The notes under the pieces are model-generated. The model ran no database searches. It had not been told where the DNA came from and saw only the letters and a program-made list of their open reading frames with translations. A DNA stretch of 64,000 nt from Thermoanaerobaculia bacterium (GTDB lineage Bacteria > Acidobacteriota > Thermoanaerobaculia > Multivoradales > Multivoraceae): contig JAJEHN010000016.1 of NCBI GenBank assembly GCA_022823665.1, forward strand, positions 86,966 through 150,965, written 5' to 3'. The translations under genes and the position numbers were made by a program. Positions 15,207 through 23,739 of the stretch are shown piece after piece; positions within the stretch are counted from its first letter, which is position 1, and each line of letters opens with the position of its first letter.

Positions 15207-16727
15207 ATGAGCGCTTCCCGACTCTCCAGGGCCGCGTTTGGCCAGGGCCGCGTCTCGCCGGCTCGCGTTCTTGCGGTCGGCGCGTTCGCGCTGCTGGGCT
15301 GTAGCGGGGTTCGGACGCCTGAGTTCGAGGCGCCGGCGCCGGCCGTCTACGGCGATAGCCATGGCGCGCAAGCTCCGCAACCGGAAGCCGGGACGGGATT
15401 CGTCGATCAGGAGTGGTGGACGGCCTTCGGCGATCCCCTGCTGTCCCGGTTGGTGGTCGAAGGGCTCGAGCACAATTCCAGCCTCCGCGCGGCCGCCCTG
15501 AACGTGGACGCAGCGCGGGCCCAGGCCCGGCTGGACGGCGCGGCGCGCAACCCCGAGCTGGAAGCGGCGGTCGATCCGGGGCGGCGCAAGCAGAACACGG
15601 CGCAGAGCGGGCTCACCGAGGCGATCCCGATTCCCATTCCCGGCTTCGAGCCCGGCGGTGTGCGGAGTTTCGCCTTCACTTCCTACGGTCTGGCGCTCAA
15701 CCTCCGCTGGGAGGTCGATCTCTGGGACCGGCTCGGCGCGCTGACCGCCGCCTCTCTGGCTGAGGCGGCCGCTTCCTCTGCCGACCTCGACGGCGCCCGG
15801 CTCTCGGTCGCCGGCCAGCTCGCCAAGGTGTACTTCGGCGTCGTCGAGGCGCTGCAGCAGGTGGAGCTCGCCGAGCGCACGCTCGCCAGCCGGGCGCGGA
15901 CGCGCGACCGGGTCGAGGCGCGGTACCGGCGGGGCGTCGCGGCGGCCCTCGAAGTGCGGCAGGCGCGAACCCAGGTCGCGACCGTGGAGGCCCAGTTGTC
16001 GGCCCAGCGTCAGACTCTCGACGGATTGCGCCGGCAGATGGAGGTCCTGCTGGGCCGCTATCCCTCCGGTGAGATCGAGGCCGCCGCGGGGCTGCCCGAG
16101 CTTCCACCCCTGCCGGAAACCGGCGTACCAGCCGGCCTGCTCGCGCGGCGCCCGGATCTTCGGGCGGCGGAGTACCGGGCGGTCGCGGCCTCGGAGCGGC
16201 TCCGGGCCGCCCACAGGGCGCTCTATCCGAGCTTCACGCTGAACGGATCGGCGGGGACGTCGAGCGGCGAACTCCGGGACCTGCTGGACGGAGACTTCTC
16301 GGTCTGGAGTCTCGCCGCCGGCCTTCTGCAGCCGCTGCTGTCCGGGGGCCGCCTCCGCGCCGGCCGCGACCTGGTGGAGGCCGGCCTGGGGGCGGCGGAA
16401 GCGGACTGGCTGCAGACGGCGCTCCAGGCCTTCGCTGAGGTGGAGTCGGGTCTGGCCGCCGAACGGATGCTCGACGAACGAACGGCGGCGCTCGAGCGGG
16501 CCGCCACGGAGAGCCGGGAAGCGGAACGTCTGGCGGAGGGTCGCTACCGGGAAGGACTCGTCGGTTACCTGCAGGTGCTGGACAGTCAGCGGACGTCGTT
16601 TCAGGCGGAAAGCCAGTTGCTGGCCGCTCGGCGGCAGCAGCTCGAGTCGCGGACGGACCTGATCCTTGCCCTGGGCGGCGGCGTCTACGCCGAACCGGCC
16701 GCGTCGACCGCGAGCGGGGGACCCTGA
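15207..16727 (+). CDS. Outer-membrane efflux lipoprotein (NodT/OprM family)
   Basis: 506 residues. The N-terminus ends in FALLGC, a lipobox, as in NodT-type lipoproteins. The typical core follows: WWTAFGDPLLSRLV, a repeated set of long coiled helices, and a second half that repeats the first (AEVESGL, then YREGLVGYLQVLDSQR). The TolC-like trimer forms the outer-membrane channel of an RND pump. ATG 15207 was chosen; an in-frame ATG at 15138 would overlap the divergent amidase start. A TAGTCT lies at 15182-15187. First gene of a three-gene operon. Confidence 0.87.
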   Translation: MSASRLSRAAFGQGRVSPARVLAVGAFALLGCSGVRTPEFEAPAPAVYGDSHGAQAPQPEAGTGFVDQEWWTAFGDPLLSRLVVEGLEHNSSLRAAALNVDAARAQARLDGAARNPELEAAVDPGRRKQNTAQSGLTEAIPIPIPGFEPGGVRSFAFTSYGLALNLRWEVDLWDRLGALTAASLAEAAASSADLDGARLSVAGQLAKVYFGVVEALQQVELAERTLASRARTRDRVEARYRRGVAAALEVRQARTQVATVEAQLSAQRQTLDGLRRQMEVLLGRYPSGEIEAAAGLPELPPLPETGVPAGLLARRPDLRAAEYRAVAASERLRAAHRALYPSFTLNGSAGTSSGELRDLLDGDFSVWSLAAGLLQPLLSGGRLRAGRDLVEAGLGAAEADWLQTALQAFAEVESGLAAERMLDERTAALERAATESREAERLAEGRYREGLVGYLQVLDSQRTSFQAESQLLAARRQQLESRTDLILALGGGVYAEPAASTASGGP

Positions 16728-16729
16728 GC

Positions 16730-17902
16730 GTGCTGAAGTGGTCCCTCCCCGTCGCGATTCTGGCGGTGGCCGCCCTCGTGGTTGTCGCCCTCGTTTCTTC
16801 GCGGCCGCAACTGGAGACGGTGCCGAGAGAGGTCGTGCCGCCGCCGGTTCGCGTGCTGTCCGTGACGTCGACCGAGGTCGACCTGGGCGTCCGCTCACAG
16901 GGGTCGGTCATTCCGGTGACCGAGGCCGACCTGGTCTCGGAGGTCGCGGGCACGATCGTCTGGACGGCGGAGAGTTTCGAGGTCGGCGGCTTCTTCGATG
17001 CCGGCGAGGTCCTGCTGCGGCTCGACCGCCGCGACTACGAGCTGGCGCTGGCGAGCTCCCGGGCCGCGCTCGCGCAGGCGGGAGTGGGGCTGGCTCGGGA
17101 GCAGGCCGAAGCCGACGTCGCCCGCGAAGAGTGGGAGGAACTGGGAGAGGACGGTGAGCCGGGTCCCCTGGTGCTCCGCAAGCCCCAACTGGCCGAGGCG
17201 AGGGCGCAGGTGGAGGCGGCGCTCGCCAACATGAGGCGCGCCGGACTGGACCTCGAGCGGACCGCGATCCGGGCGCCCTTCGCCGGCAGGCTGCGCGCCA
17301 AGAGGGTCGACCGCGGCGAGTTCGTGAACCGCGGCGTGCCGCTGGCCACGATCTACGCGGTCGACGCCGCCGAGGTCGTCCTGCCGGTGCCCGACTCGGA
17401 GCTCGCCTTCCTCGACCTGCCGCTCGACGGCGAGCTGGGTGACTCCGGGCCCCGGGTGCTGCTGCGGGCGCGGTTCGCCGGCGGCCGGCACGAGTGGGAG
17501 GGCCGGGTCGTTCGTGTCGGCGGCGAGATCGACCCGGCGACGCGGATGGTGAACCTGATCGCGCGGGTGGACGATCCGTACCGGGCGTCGGGGGACCGGC
17601 CGCCGCTCTCGGTGGGCCTGTTTGTGGACGCGGAGGTAGTCGGTCGATCGGTGGAATCCGTGTTCCAGGTGCCGCGCGGGGCGTTGGTGGGAGCCGACCG
17701 GGTGTGGCTGGTGGAGGACGGCAGGCTGGTCCTGCGTCGCGTCGGGATCCTGCGCGCGGACCCGGAGGTCGTCATCGTCTCGGATGGTCTGTCGGCAGGA
17801 GACCGGATCAGCCTCACGGTTCTTGAGAGTGCGGTGGACGGGATGCGCGTGACGCCGCAGCCGGAACCGGCGCCCGCGGCGACCGGCGGGAACGCGCCAT
17901 GA
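16730..17902 (+). CDS. RND efflux membrane fusion protein (HlyD/AcrA family)
   Basis: 390 residues with an uncleaved N-terminal anchor (about residues 3-22), split biotinyl-lipoyl halves (GSVIPVTEADLVSEVAGTI and AIRAPFAGRL), a coiled-coil hairpin of about 90 residues between them, and a beta-barrel domain. It links the inner-membrane pump to the outer-membrane channel. GTG start 2 bp after the channel gene; its stop overlaps the pump start (ATGA). Confidence 0.88.
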   Translation: MLKWSLPVAILAVAALVVVALVSSRPQLETVPREVVPPPVRVLSVTSTEVDLGVRSQGSVIPVTEADLVSEVAGTIVWTAESFEVGGFFDAGEVLLRLDRRDYELALASSRAALAQAGVGLAREQAEADVAREEWEELGEDGEPGPLVLRKPQLAEARAQVEAALANMRRAGLDLERTAIRAPFAGRLRAKRVDRGEFVNRGVPLATIYAVDAAEVVLPVPDSELAFLDLPLDGELGDSGPRVLLRARFAGGRHEWEGRVVRVGGEIDPATRMVNLIARVDDPYRASGDRPPLSVGLFVDAEVVGRSVESVFQVPRGALVGADRVWLVEDGRLVLRRVGILRADPEVVIVSDGLSAGDRISLTVLESAVDGMRVTPQPEPAPAATGGNAP

Positions 17903-20900
17903 GCGGGGTGATTGGCTGGTTCGCCCGCAACGGCGTGGCGGCGAACCTCCTGATGGTGTTCATCGTGGTATGGGGACTGCTTGCCCTGAACGGGATGCCG
18001 ATCGAGGTCTTTCCGAGCATCGAGATGCAGACGATCACCGTGAACGTGCCCTACCTCGGCGCCGCGCCCGAGGAGGTCGAGCAGGGCGTGTGCCTTCGGA
18101 TCGAGGAAGCGGTGCAGGACCTCGAGGGCGTGACCACGGTACGTTCTACAGCGGCCGAGGGCGCCGGCGTCGTCGTCATCGAACTGGACGCGGACGCGGA
18201 ACCGCGGGCCGTGCTGGACCAGGTCAAGTCGCGCGTCGATGCGATCGCGACCTTCCCGGAAGAGACCGAGGAGCCGATCATCCAGGCGGCGCTGATCCGG
18301 CGCAGGGCGATCACGGTGGCCGTGTACGGCGACATCGGGGAAAGGGCGCTCAAGGCGTTCGCGGAGGAGATCCGCGACGGACTGTCGGCGCTTCCCGACG
18401 TTTCGCAGGTGGAGCTTGACGCGGTTCGACCCGACGAGATTTCGATCGAAGTGTCGGAGGCCACGCTTCGGCAGTACGGTCTGACGTTCGACGAGGTCGT
18501 TCAGGCGGTGCGGCGATCGTCGATCGACCTGCCGGGCGGAGCGGTTCGCGCGCGTGGCGGCGAGATCCTGCTGCGTACGATGGGTCAGGCGTACCGAGGT
18601 TCGGAGTACGGCGCTGTCGTGCTGCGGGCGCGGCCGGACGGCAACCGCCTGCTTCTCCGGGACGTGGCGGAGGTGACCGACGGCTTCGCCGAGACGGAGG
18701 TGACTTCGCGGTTCGACGGTCAGCCGGTCGCACTGGTGCAGGTCTACCGGGTGGGCGACCAGAGCGCGCTGCGGCTTGCGCGTCAGGTCAAGGAGTTCGT
18801 TGCGGAACGCGAACCGTCGTTGCCCCCGGGCCTTCAGATGACGACCTGGCTGGACGACACGGTGCCGCTCGAGGACCGGATGCGGGTTCTGCTGGAGAGC
18901 GGCCGCCTGGGGCTGTTCCTCGTGTTCCTGATGCTCGCGCTGTTTCTGAAGTTCCGGCTGGCGCTCTGGGTGTCCGTTGGCATCGCCGTGTCCTTCATCG
19001 GTTCGCTCGGCGTGCTGAGGATGCTCGACGTTTCGATCAACGTGATGTCCCTGTTCGCGTTCCTGCTCGTGCTCGGGATCGTGGTTGACGACGCGATCGT
19101 CGTCGGCGAGAACATCTATCGTCATTTCGAGATGGGCAAGTCCGGCCTGCGTGCCGCGGTCGACGGCGCACGCCAGGTGGCGACACCGGTCACCTTCTCG
19201 ATTCTCACGACTCTGGCCGCGTTCTCGCCGTTGATCAGCTCGGTCGAAGGGCCGTCCGGGGCGGTCGCGAGGATCATTCCGATCGTCGTCGTCGGCTGTC
19301 TCGGGTTCTCCCTGATCGAGTCGATGCTGGTGCTGCCGAACCACCTGTCGCACCTGTCGCACGGACGCGAAGACCGCGAGCGGCGCGGGGTCTCCCGGGG
19401 CTGGTACCGGTTCCAGGGCTTCTTCGCCGATGGGATGCAGTGGGTGATCGACCGCGGCTACCGGCCGCTTATCGAGCGGGCGATCGAGTGGCGCTACTCG
19501 ACCCTGGCCATCGCACTGGCCGTCCTTGCGATTACCGCGGCCTACGTCGTCTCGGGCCGCGTCAAGTTCGAGTTCTTCGAGGACGTCGACGGCGACAATG
19601 CGGTCGTCCTCCTGACCATGCCCCAGGGGACCTCGGCGGATGTAACCCTTGGCGCTCTGCGTCGCATCGAGGAGGCGGCCTTCGAGGTCGAGGCGGATCT
19701 CGAGGCCGAAGGCCACGGAGGGGTTTTCCGCCACGTGATGGCGACGGTCGGCGCCCAGCCCTACGCGGCGCTTCAGCGGGCGAGCGGGCCGGCGGCGGGC
19801 TACGAGGTGGCGGTGGCGGCGCCGCACGAGGGCGAGGTCAACATCGAACTGGTTCCCGGCCTGGAGCGGCCGATTCCCACGGCGGAGGTGGTCCGGCGGT
19901 GGCGGGAGAAGGTGGGGCGGGTGCCAGACGCGGTCCGGGTCGACTTCACGTCCAGCCTGGTCAGCTTCGGGGCTCCCGTGGATGTTCAGCTCACGGGCGG
20001 CAGTCTGGGCGACCTGCGGGCGGCGGCCGAGGAGATCAGGGAGCGGCTCGCGGATTATCCGGGGGTGTTCGACATCTCGGACTCCTTCCGCGCCGGCAAG
20101 CGGGAGATTCGGCTGGAACTCGACCCGCGTGCCGACGCGCTGGGCCTGAGTCTGGAGGATATGGGACGCCAGGTGAGGCAGGGCTTCTACGGCGCCGAGG
20201 CGCAGCGGATCCAGCGGGGCCGCGACGACGTGCGGGTCATGGTGCGTTACCCGGCCGACGAGCGAGAGACGCTGGCGTCGCTCGAGGACATGCGGATCCG
20301 TACGCCGGCGGGAGCGGAGGTGCCGTTCTCCTTCGCGGGCCGCGCCGAGTTCGGCCGGGGCTTTGCAACGATCGAGCGAATCGACCGGCGGCGTGCCATC
20401 AATGTCGTCGCGGATGTCGACGCGGCAGTCATTACGCCGAACGAAGTCGTTTCCGATCTGGAAGCGAACGTGCTGCCTGAGATTCTGGAGCGTTACCCGG
20501 GACTGACCTACTCGCTCGCGGGCGAACAGGAAGAGCAGGTGCGGGCGTTCGAGGGTCTCTTCCGCGCGCTTGCGTTGGCGCTGATCGGCATCTACGCCCT
20601 GTTGGCGATCCCGTTCCGCTCCTACCTGCAGCCGCTCATCGTGATGAGCGCGATTCCCTTCGGCCTGATCGGCGCCGTGGTCGGCCACCGCCTCGCGGGT
20701 TTCAACCTGACGATGCTGTCGCTGCTCGGCCTGATCGCGCTGACAGGAGTCGTCGTCAACGATTCCCTGGTCATGGTCGACTTCATCAACCGGCGGCTCC
20801 GGATCGGCATGCCGGTTCACCAGGCGATCCACGATGCCGGCGCCGCCCGCTTCCGGCCGATCGTCCTGACCTCGCTGACTACGTTCGTGGGGCTGCTGCC

Positions 20901-21111
20901 CCTGCTGCTCGAACGGAGCTTCCAGGCCCAGTTCCTGATCCCGATGGCGGTGTCGCTCGCCTTCGGGGTCCTGTTCGCGACCGCGATCACGCTGCTGCTC
21001 GTGCCGGCGCTCTACGCCATCCTCAACGACTTCCGTTCCCAGCTCGCCATCCACGGCGCGAAGCCCCCGGCGGCCTCGCCCGCGGAAGCCGAGCCTGCCC
21101 TGGGGGCCTGA
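17899..21111 (+). CDS. RND-type efflux pump (AcrB/MexB superfamily)
   Basis: 1070 residues, the usual HAE1 length, with 12 membrane segments and two large periplasmic loops. TM1 is at about residues 10-30 (NGVAANLLMVFIVVWGLLAL). The proton-relay Asp pair is in TM4 (GIVVDDAIVVGENIYRH, about residues 393-409). TM10 carries VVVNDSLVMVDFINRR, where the usual Lys of AcrB-type pumps is not at its normal place, so the relay may differ. It completes a tripartite pump with the two genes upstream. No regulator gene is adjacent, and the substrate cannot be read from sequence. Confidence 0.9.
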   Translation: MSGVIGWFARNGVAANLLMVFIVVWGLLALNGMPIEVFPSIEMQTITVNVPYLGAAPEEVEQGVCLRIEEAVQDLEGVTTVRSTAAEGAGVVVIELDADAEPRAVLDQVKSRVDAIATFPEETEEPIIQAALIRRRAITVAVYGDIGERALKAFAEEIRDGLSALPDVSQVELDAVRPDEISIEVSEATLRQYGLTFDEVVQAVRRSSIDLPGGAVRARGGEILLRTMGQAYRGSEYGAVVLRARPDGNRLLLRDVAEVTDGFAETEVTSRFDGQPVALVQVYRVGDQSALRLARQVKEFVAEREPSLPPGLQMTTWLDDTVPLEDRMRVLLESGRLGLFLVFLMLALFLKFRLALWVSVGIAVSFIGSLGVLRMLDVSINVMSLFAFLLVLGIVVDDAIVVGENIYRHFEMGKSGLRAAVDGARQVATPVTFSILTTLAAFSPLISSVEGPSGAVARIIPIVVVGCLGFSLIESMLVLPNHLSHLSHGREDRERRGVSRGWYRFQGFFADGMQWVIDRGYRPLIERAIEWRYSTLAIALAVLAITAAYVVSGRVKFEFFEDVDGDNAVVLLTMPQGTSADVTLGALRRIEEAAFEVEADLEAEGHGGVFRHVMATVGAQPYAALQRASGPAAGYEVAVAAPHEGEVNIELVPGLERPIPTAEVVRRWREKVGRVPDAVRVDFTSSLVSFGAPVDVQLTGGSLGDLRAAAEEIRERLADYPGVFDISDSFRAGKREIRLELDPRADALGLSLEDMGRQVRQGFYGAEAQRIQRGRDDVRVMVRYPADERETLASLEDMRIRTPAGAEVPFSFAGRAEFGRGFATIERIDRRRAINVVADVDAAVITPNEVVSDLEANVLPEILERYPGLTYSLAGEQEEQVRAFEGLFRALALALIGIYALLAIPFRSYLQPLIVMSAIPFGLIGAVVGHRLAGFNLTMLSLLGLIALTGVVVNDSLVMVDFINRRLRIGMPVHQAIHDAGAARFRPIVLTSLTTFVGLLPLLLERSFQAQFLIPMAVSLAFGVLFATAITLLLVPALYAILNDFRSQLAIHGAKPPAASPAEAEPALGA

Positions 21112-21141
21112 ACCGTCCGTCGTTCGCTGGCGGTCGGTTCA
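21109..21141. terminator. Hairpin between convergent pump and hydratase genes
   Basis: The outer stem tgaaccg/cggttca (7 bp) starts in the pump's stop codon, with partial inner pairing. It fills nearly the whole 33-bp gap and could end transcription from both sides. No T-tract is seen. Confidence 0.35.
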
Positions 21142-21144
21142 GGA

Positions 21145-21975
21145 TCAGCGTTCGAAGCGCGGCGCCCGCTTCTCCATGAACGCCCGCACGGCCTCCCTGT
21201 GGTCCGCCGTCCGCACGGAGCGGACCATCCCCTCCGCTTCGGCGGAAAGCGATTCCCGCAAGTCGCCCAGCACCGCCCGGTTCACGTTCCGCTTCATGAA
21301 GCGGAGCGCGCTCCTGGGCCCGTTGGCCAGCTCCAGCGCCAGCTCGCGCGCGGTGGCGGCCAGATCCTCGAACGGCACGATCCGGTTGACGATCCCGAGC
21401 CGCAGGCACTCCTCGGCCGGGATGCGGCGTGCCGTCATCAGCAGTTCCTTCGCCACTGCCGGCCCGACCAGCCGGGTCAGGAACCAGCTCGACCCGTAGT
21501 CGCCCGACAGGCCGATGTTGCGAAACGCGGTGGTGACGAAGGTGTCGTCGGCCATGATCCGCAGGTCGGCGGCGAGCGCGATGGAGAGTCCGGCGCCAGC
21601 CGCGGGCCCGGGCAGGGCGGCGACGATGGGCTTGTCCAGCTCCGCCATCCGCAGGGTCAGGGTTTCCTGCTTCTGGATCAGGGCGGCCACGGCTTCGTCG
21701 ACGGTCGGCGGCGCTTTGGGCGCTTCGCCGTCCTTTCCGCGGTTCGACCCCATCCCCGAGACGTCGCCGCCGGCGCAGAACGCCCTGCCGGCGCCGGTCA
21801 GCAGGATGGCGCCGCAGCGTTCGTCCGCCTCAAGCGTGAGCAGGATGCTCCGCAGCGCCGGGGTCAGGATGTCGCCCAGGGCGTTCCGCTTGTCCGGCTT
21901 GTTCAGCGTCACCGTGGCGACGCCGTCCTCGAGGGCGCAGAGAAGCTCGTTTGTGCCGGTGTCGATCGTGCTCAT
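21145..21975 (-). CDS. Enoyl-CoA hydratase/isomerase family protein
   Basis: 276 residues of the crotonase fold. Oxyanion-hole stretches are AFCAGGDVSGMG and PAAGAGLSIALAADLRI; GLSGDYGSSWFL follows, with Asp where hydratases often have the second catalytic Glu. Members act as hydratases, isomerases or thioesterases in CoA-ester metabolism. ATG 21975 was chosen with AGGAG 8 nt upstream; GTG at 21978 is also possible. It lies 33 bp after the galactokinase-like gene on the same strand and may be the last gene of that unit. Confidence 0.83.
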   Translation of the reverse strand: MSTIDTGTNELLCALEDGVATVTLNKPDKRNALGDILTPALRSILLTLEADERCGAILLTGAGRAFCAGGDVSGMGSNRGKDGEAPKAPPTVDEAVAALIQKQETLTLRMAELDKPIVAALPGPAAGAGLSIALAADLRIMADDTFVTTAFRNIGLSGDYGSSWFLTRLVGPAVAKELLMTARRIPAEECLRLGIVNRIVPFEDLAATARELALELANGPRSALRFMKRNVNRAVLGDLRESLSAEAEGMVRSVRTADHREAVRAFMEKRAPRFER

Positions 21976-22008
21976 CACTGCGTCTCCTGGAACGGCCGCT
22001 GGCCTGGG

Positions 22009-23187
22009 TTAGCGGGCCACGATACCGGCACCAGCACCGACGCGGCAGGTGTGGATCTTCGGCCGCCTGCCGAAGCGATGCTCGAACGCTGACGCGGTTT
22101 GGTGGCGGACGTGGCCGGCGGCGGCTTCGCTCGCGATCGCGGTGACGCAACCGCCGAAGCCGGCGCCGGTCAGCCGGGCGCCGTAGCAGCCTTCGGCGCC
22201 GGCGGCGGCTTCCTGGAGCACGTCGAGTTCCTCGATGCTGACCTCGTAGTCGTTGCGGGAACTGCGGTGGGACTGCGCCATCAGGTCACCGAGCGCGTGC
22301 AGGTCGCCCTGGCGCAGCGCTTCGGCGCCGTCGAGAACCCGACGGCACTCGGTGACGACGTGGCGGGCGCGGCCGTCGAGCGGTGGTTTCAGCACGTGTT
22401 GCAGCCGGTCCAGGTCGGCCGGTTCCAGGTCGCGAAGCGTGGAGAGTTCCGGCAAGAGGGGCCGCAACAGGTCCGCGGCGCGGAAGCACTCGCTCTTCCG
22501 GTCGTTGAATCCGGTGCCGGAAGCGAGGGCGCGCCGGACTCCCGTATCCGCGACCAGAAAGACGAGATCGTCCGGCGTCGGGATCAGCTCGTGCTCGAGC
22601 GAGCGGCAGTCGAGCAGCAGGGCGTGTCCTTCGCGGCCGTGGACCGAGGCGAACTGGTCCATGATCCCGGACTGAACGCCGACGTACTCGTTCTCGACCG
22701 TCTGGCCGACCTGGGCTCGGTCGATGCCGGAGAGCCGGAAGCCGGCGAGCTGCTCCCAGGCCACGAGGAACGCCATCTCGACCGCCGCCGATGAACTGAC
22801 GCCGGCGCCGACCGGCAGGTCGCCTCCGAACGCGGCTTCGATCGGCGGTACGGCGATGCTTCGTTGACGAAGCGCCCAGGCCAGTCCCCGCGGATAGTCC
22901 GCCCAGGACGCCGGTCCGCCACGCTCCGCAACCCGCGGTCCGGGCTCCGCGACGTCGAAGGCGGCCTCCTCGTCCAGGTCGAGCGCCGCGAGCCGGGTCG
23001 AATCGCCGGGCGCGCGCCGCGCCGCAACCCACACCGCGCGGTCGATCGCCGCGGGCAGCACCCAGCCCTCGCTGTAGTCGACGTGCGCCCCGAGCAGGTT
23101 GACCCGCCCGGGCGCCCGGGCAACCACCTCGGGCTTGGCGCCGAAACGCTTCCGGAACGCGTCGACGACGCGGTCGACCTGTGTCAC
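22009..23187 (-). CDS. galK: Galactokinase-like GHMP sugar kinase
   Basis: 392 residues from GTG 23187. The galactokinase signature is GRVNLLGAHVDY, the ATP-binding loop is PVGAGVSSSAAVEMA, and LTGAGFGGCV is the third GHMP motif; GIMDQFAS and DCRSLE also match. The canonical signature reads GEHTDY, and Glu in that position contacts galactose, but here it is Ala. The related GalNAc kinases vary in this region. With a cytosolic GH20 enzyme in the same unit, GalNAc or another hexose is a plausible substrate. The longer upstream frame is basic non-homologous sequence. Confidence 0.8.
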   Translation of the reverse strand: MTQVDRVVDAFRKRFGAKPEVVARAPGRVNLLGAHVDYSEGWVLPAAIDRAVWVAARRAPGDSTRLAALDLDEEAAFDVAEPGPRVAERGGPASWADYPRGLAWALRQRSIAVPPIEAAFGGDLPVGAGVSSSAAVEMAFLVAWEQLAGFRLSGIDRAQVGQTVENEYVGVQSGIMDQFASVHGREGHALLLDCRSLEHELIPTPDDLVFLVADTGVRRALASGTGFNDRKSECFRAADLLRPLLPELSTLRDLEPADLDRLQHVLKPPLDGRARHVVTECRRVLDGAEALRQGDLHALGDLMAQSHRSSRNDYEVSIEELDVLQEAAAGAEGCYGARLTGAGFGGCVTAIASEAAAGHVRHQTASAFEHRFGRRPKIHTCRVGAGAGIVAR

Positions 23188-23219
23188 GCCGGCCGGATGT
23201 CGGTCAAGGTGGGCCGGGG

Positions 23220-23669
23220 CTACGCCAGGAGGTGGTACATGTCGGTACGCCGCCTGGCCGGGTCGTCGTGCCAGTCGCCGTAGATCTCCCAGCACGGACC
23301 CGCGAGGACGAGGTTCTGCTCGGCGCACCATTGGTGGATTGCCTGATGCACGCCTGGGATTCCCGCGTAATCGCCGTGGAAGGTGGCGTGGGCGCACCTT
23401 CCTGCGGGAGTCGCGGAGCGGGCGAGGCCGTCCGCGGCTTCGGTGGCGGCGGGCACCTGGACGCCTACGTCGACTTCCATCCGGCCGCCGCTGACATCGC
23501 GGTAGAACCAGACCTGCTGACCGGCGTCTTCGATGCCGTGTTCCTGCACGAAGGCGCCGACCCGGTCCATCAAGGGCATGAGCTTGCCGGGTACCTCCGC
23601 GAAGGTGACGGAGGCGCGGGCCGCCAGCAAGGGTTGTTCTTCGACGGTGACGATCGAGATCTCGGTCAC
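23220..23669 (-). CDS. GyrI-like / AraC effector-binding domain protein
   Basis: 149 residues from GTG 23669, chosen because GAGGAG lies 8 nt upstream; the ATG at 23693 precedes that site. It has the SOUL/GyrI-like two-repeat fold pattern: VTEISIVTVEEQPLLAARAS at the start, GVQVPAA in the middle, and GDYAGIPGVHQAI near the end. There is no DNA-binding domain. Stand-alone members bind small molecules. It lies between the GH20 and kinase genes, so sensing or binding of a sugar-related ligand is conceivable. Confidence 0.75.
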   Translation of the reverse strand: MTEISIVTVEEQPLLAARASVTFAEVPGKLMPLMDRVGAFVQEHGIEDAGQQVWFYRDVSGGRMEVDVGVQVPAATEAADGLARSATPAGRCAHATFHGDYAGIPGVHQAIHQWCAEQNLVLAGPCWEIYGDWHDDPARRRTDMYHLLA

Positions 23670-23739
23670 TGTGTGCTCTCCTCGGTTACCCATAGGTTGA
23701 TCGTTGCTCCTCGCAGGCTAGATTGTGCCTGCATGCCAA

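Noticed and set aside
17353..21054. Very long open frame antisense to the RND pump and fusion protein
   Set aside because: Its translation is Arg/Asp/His-rich without hydrophobic core or domains. Such antisense frames arise from G/C-rich third codon positions; the plus-strand genes are clear family members.
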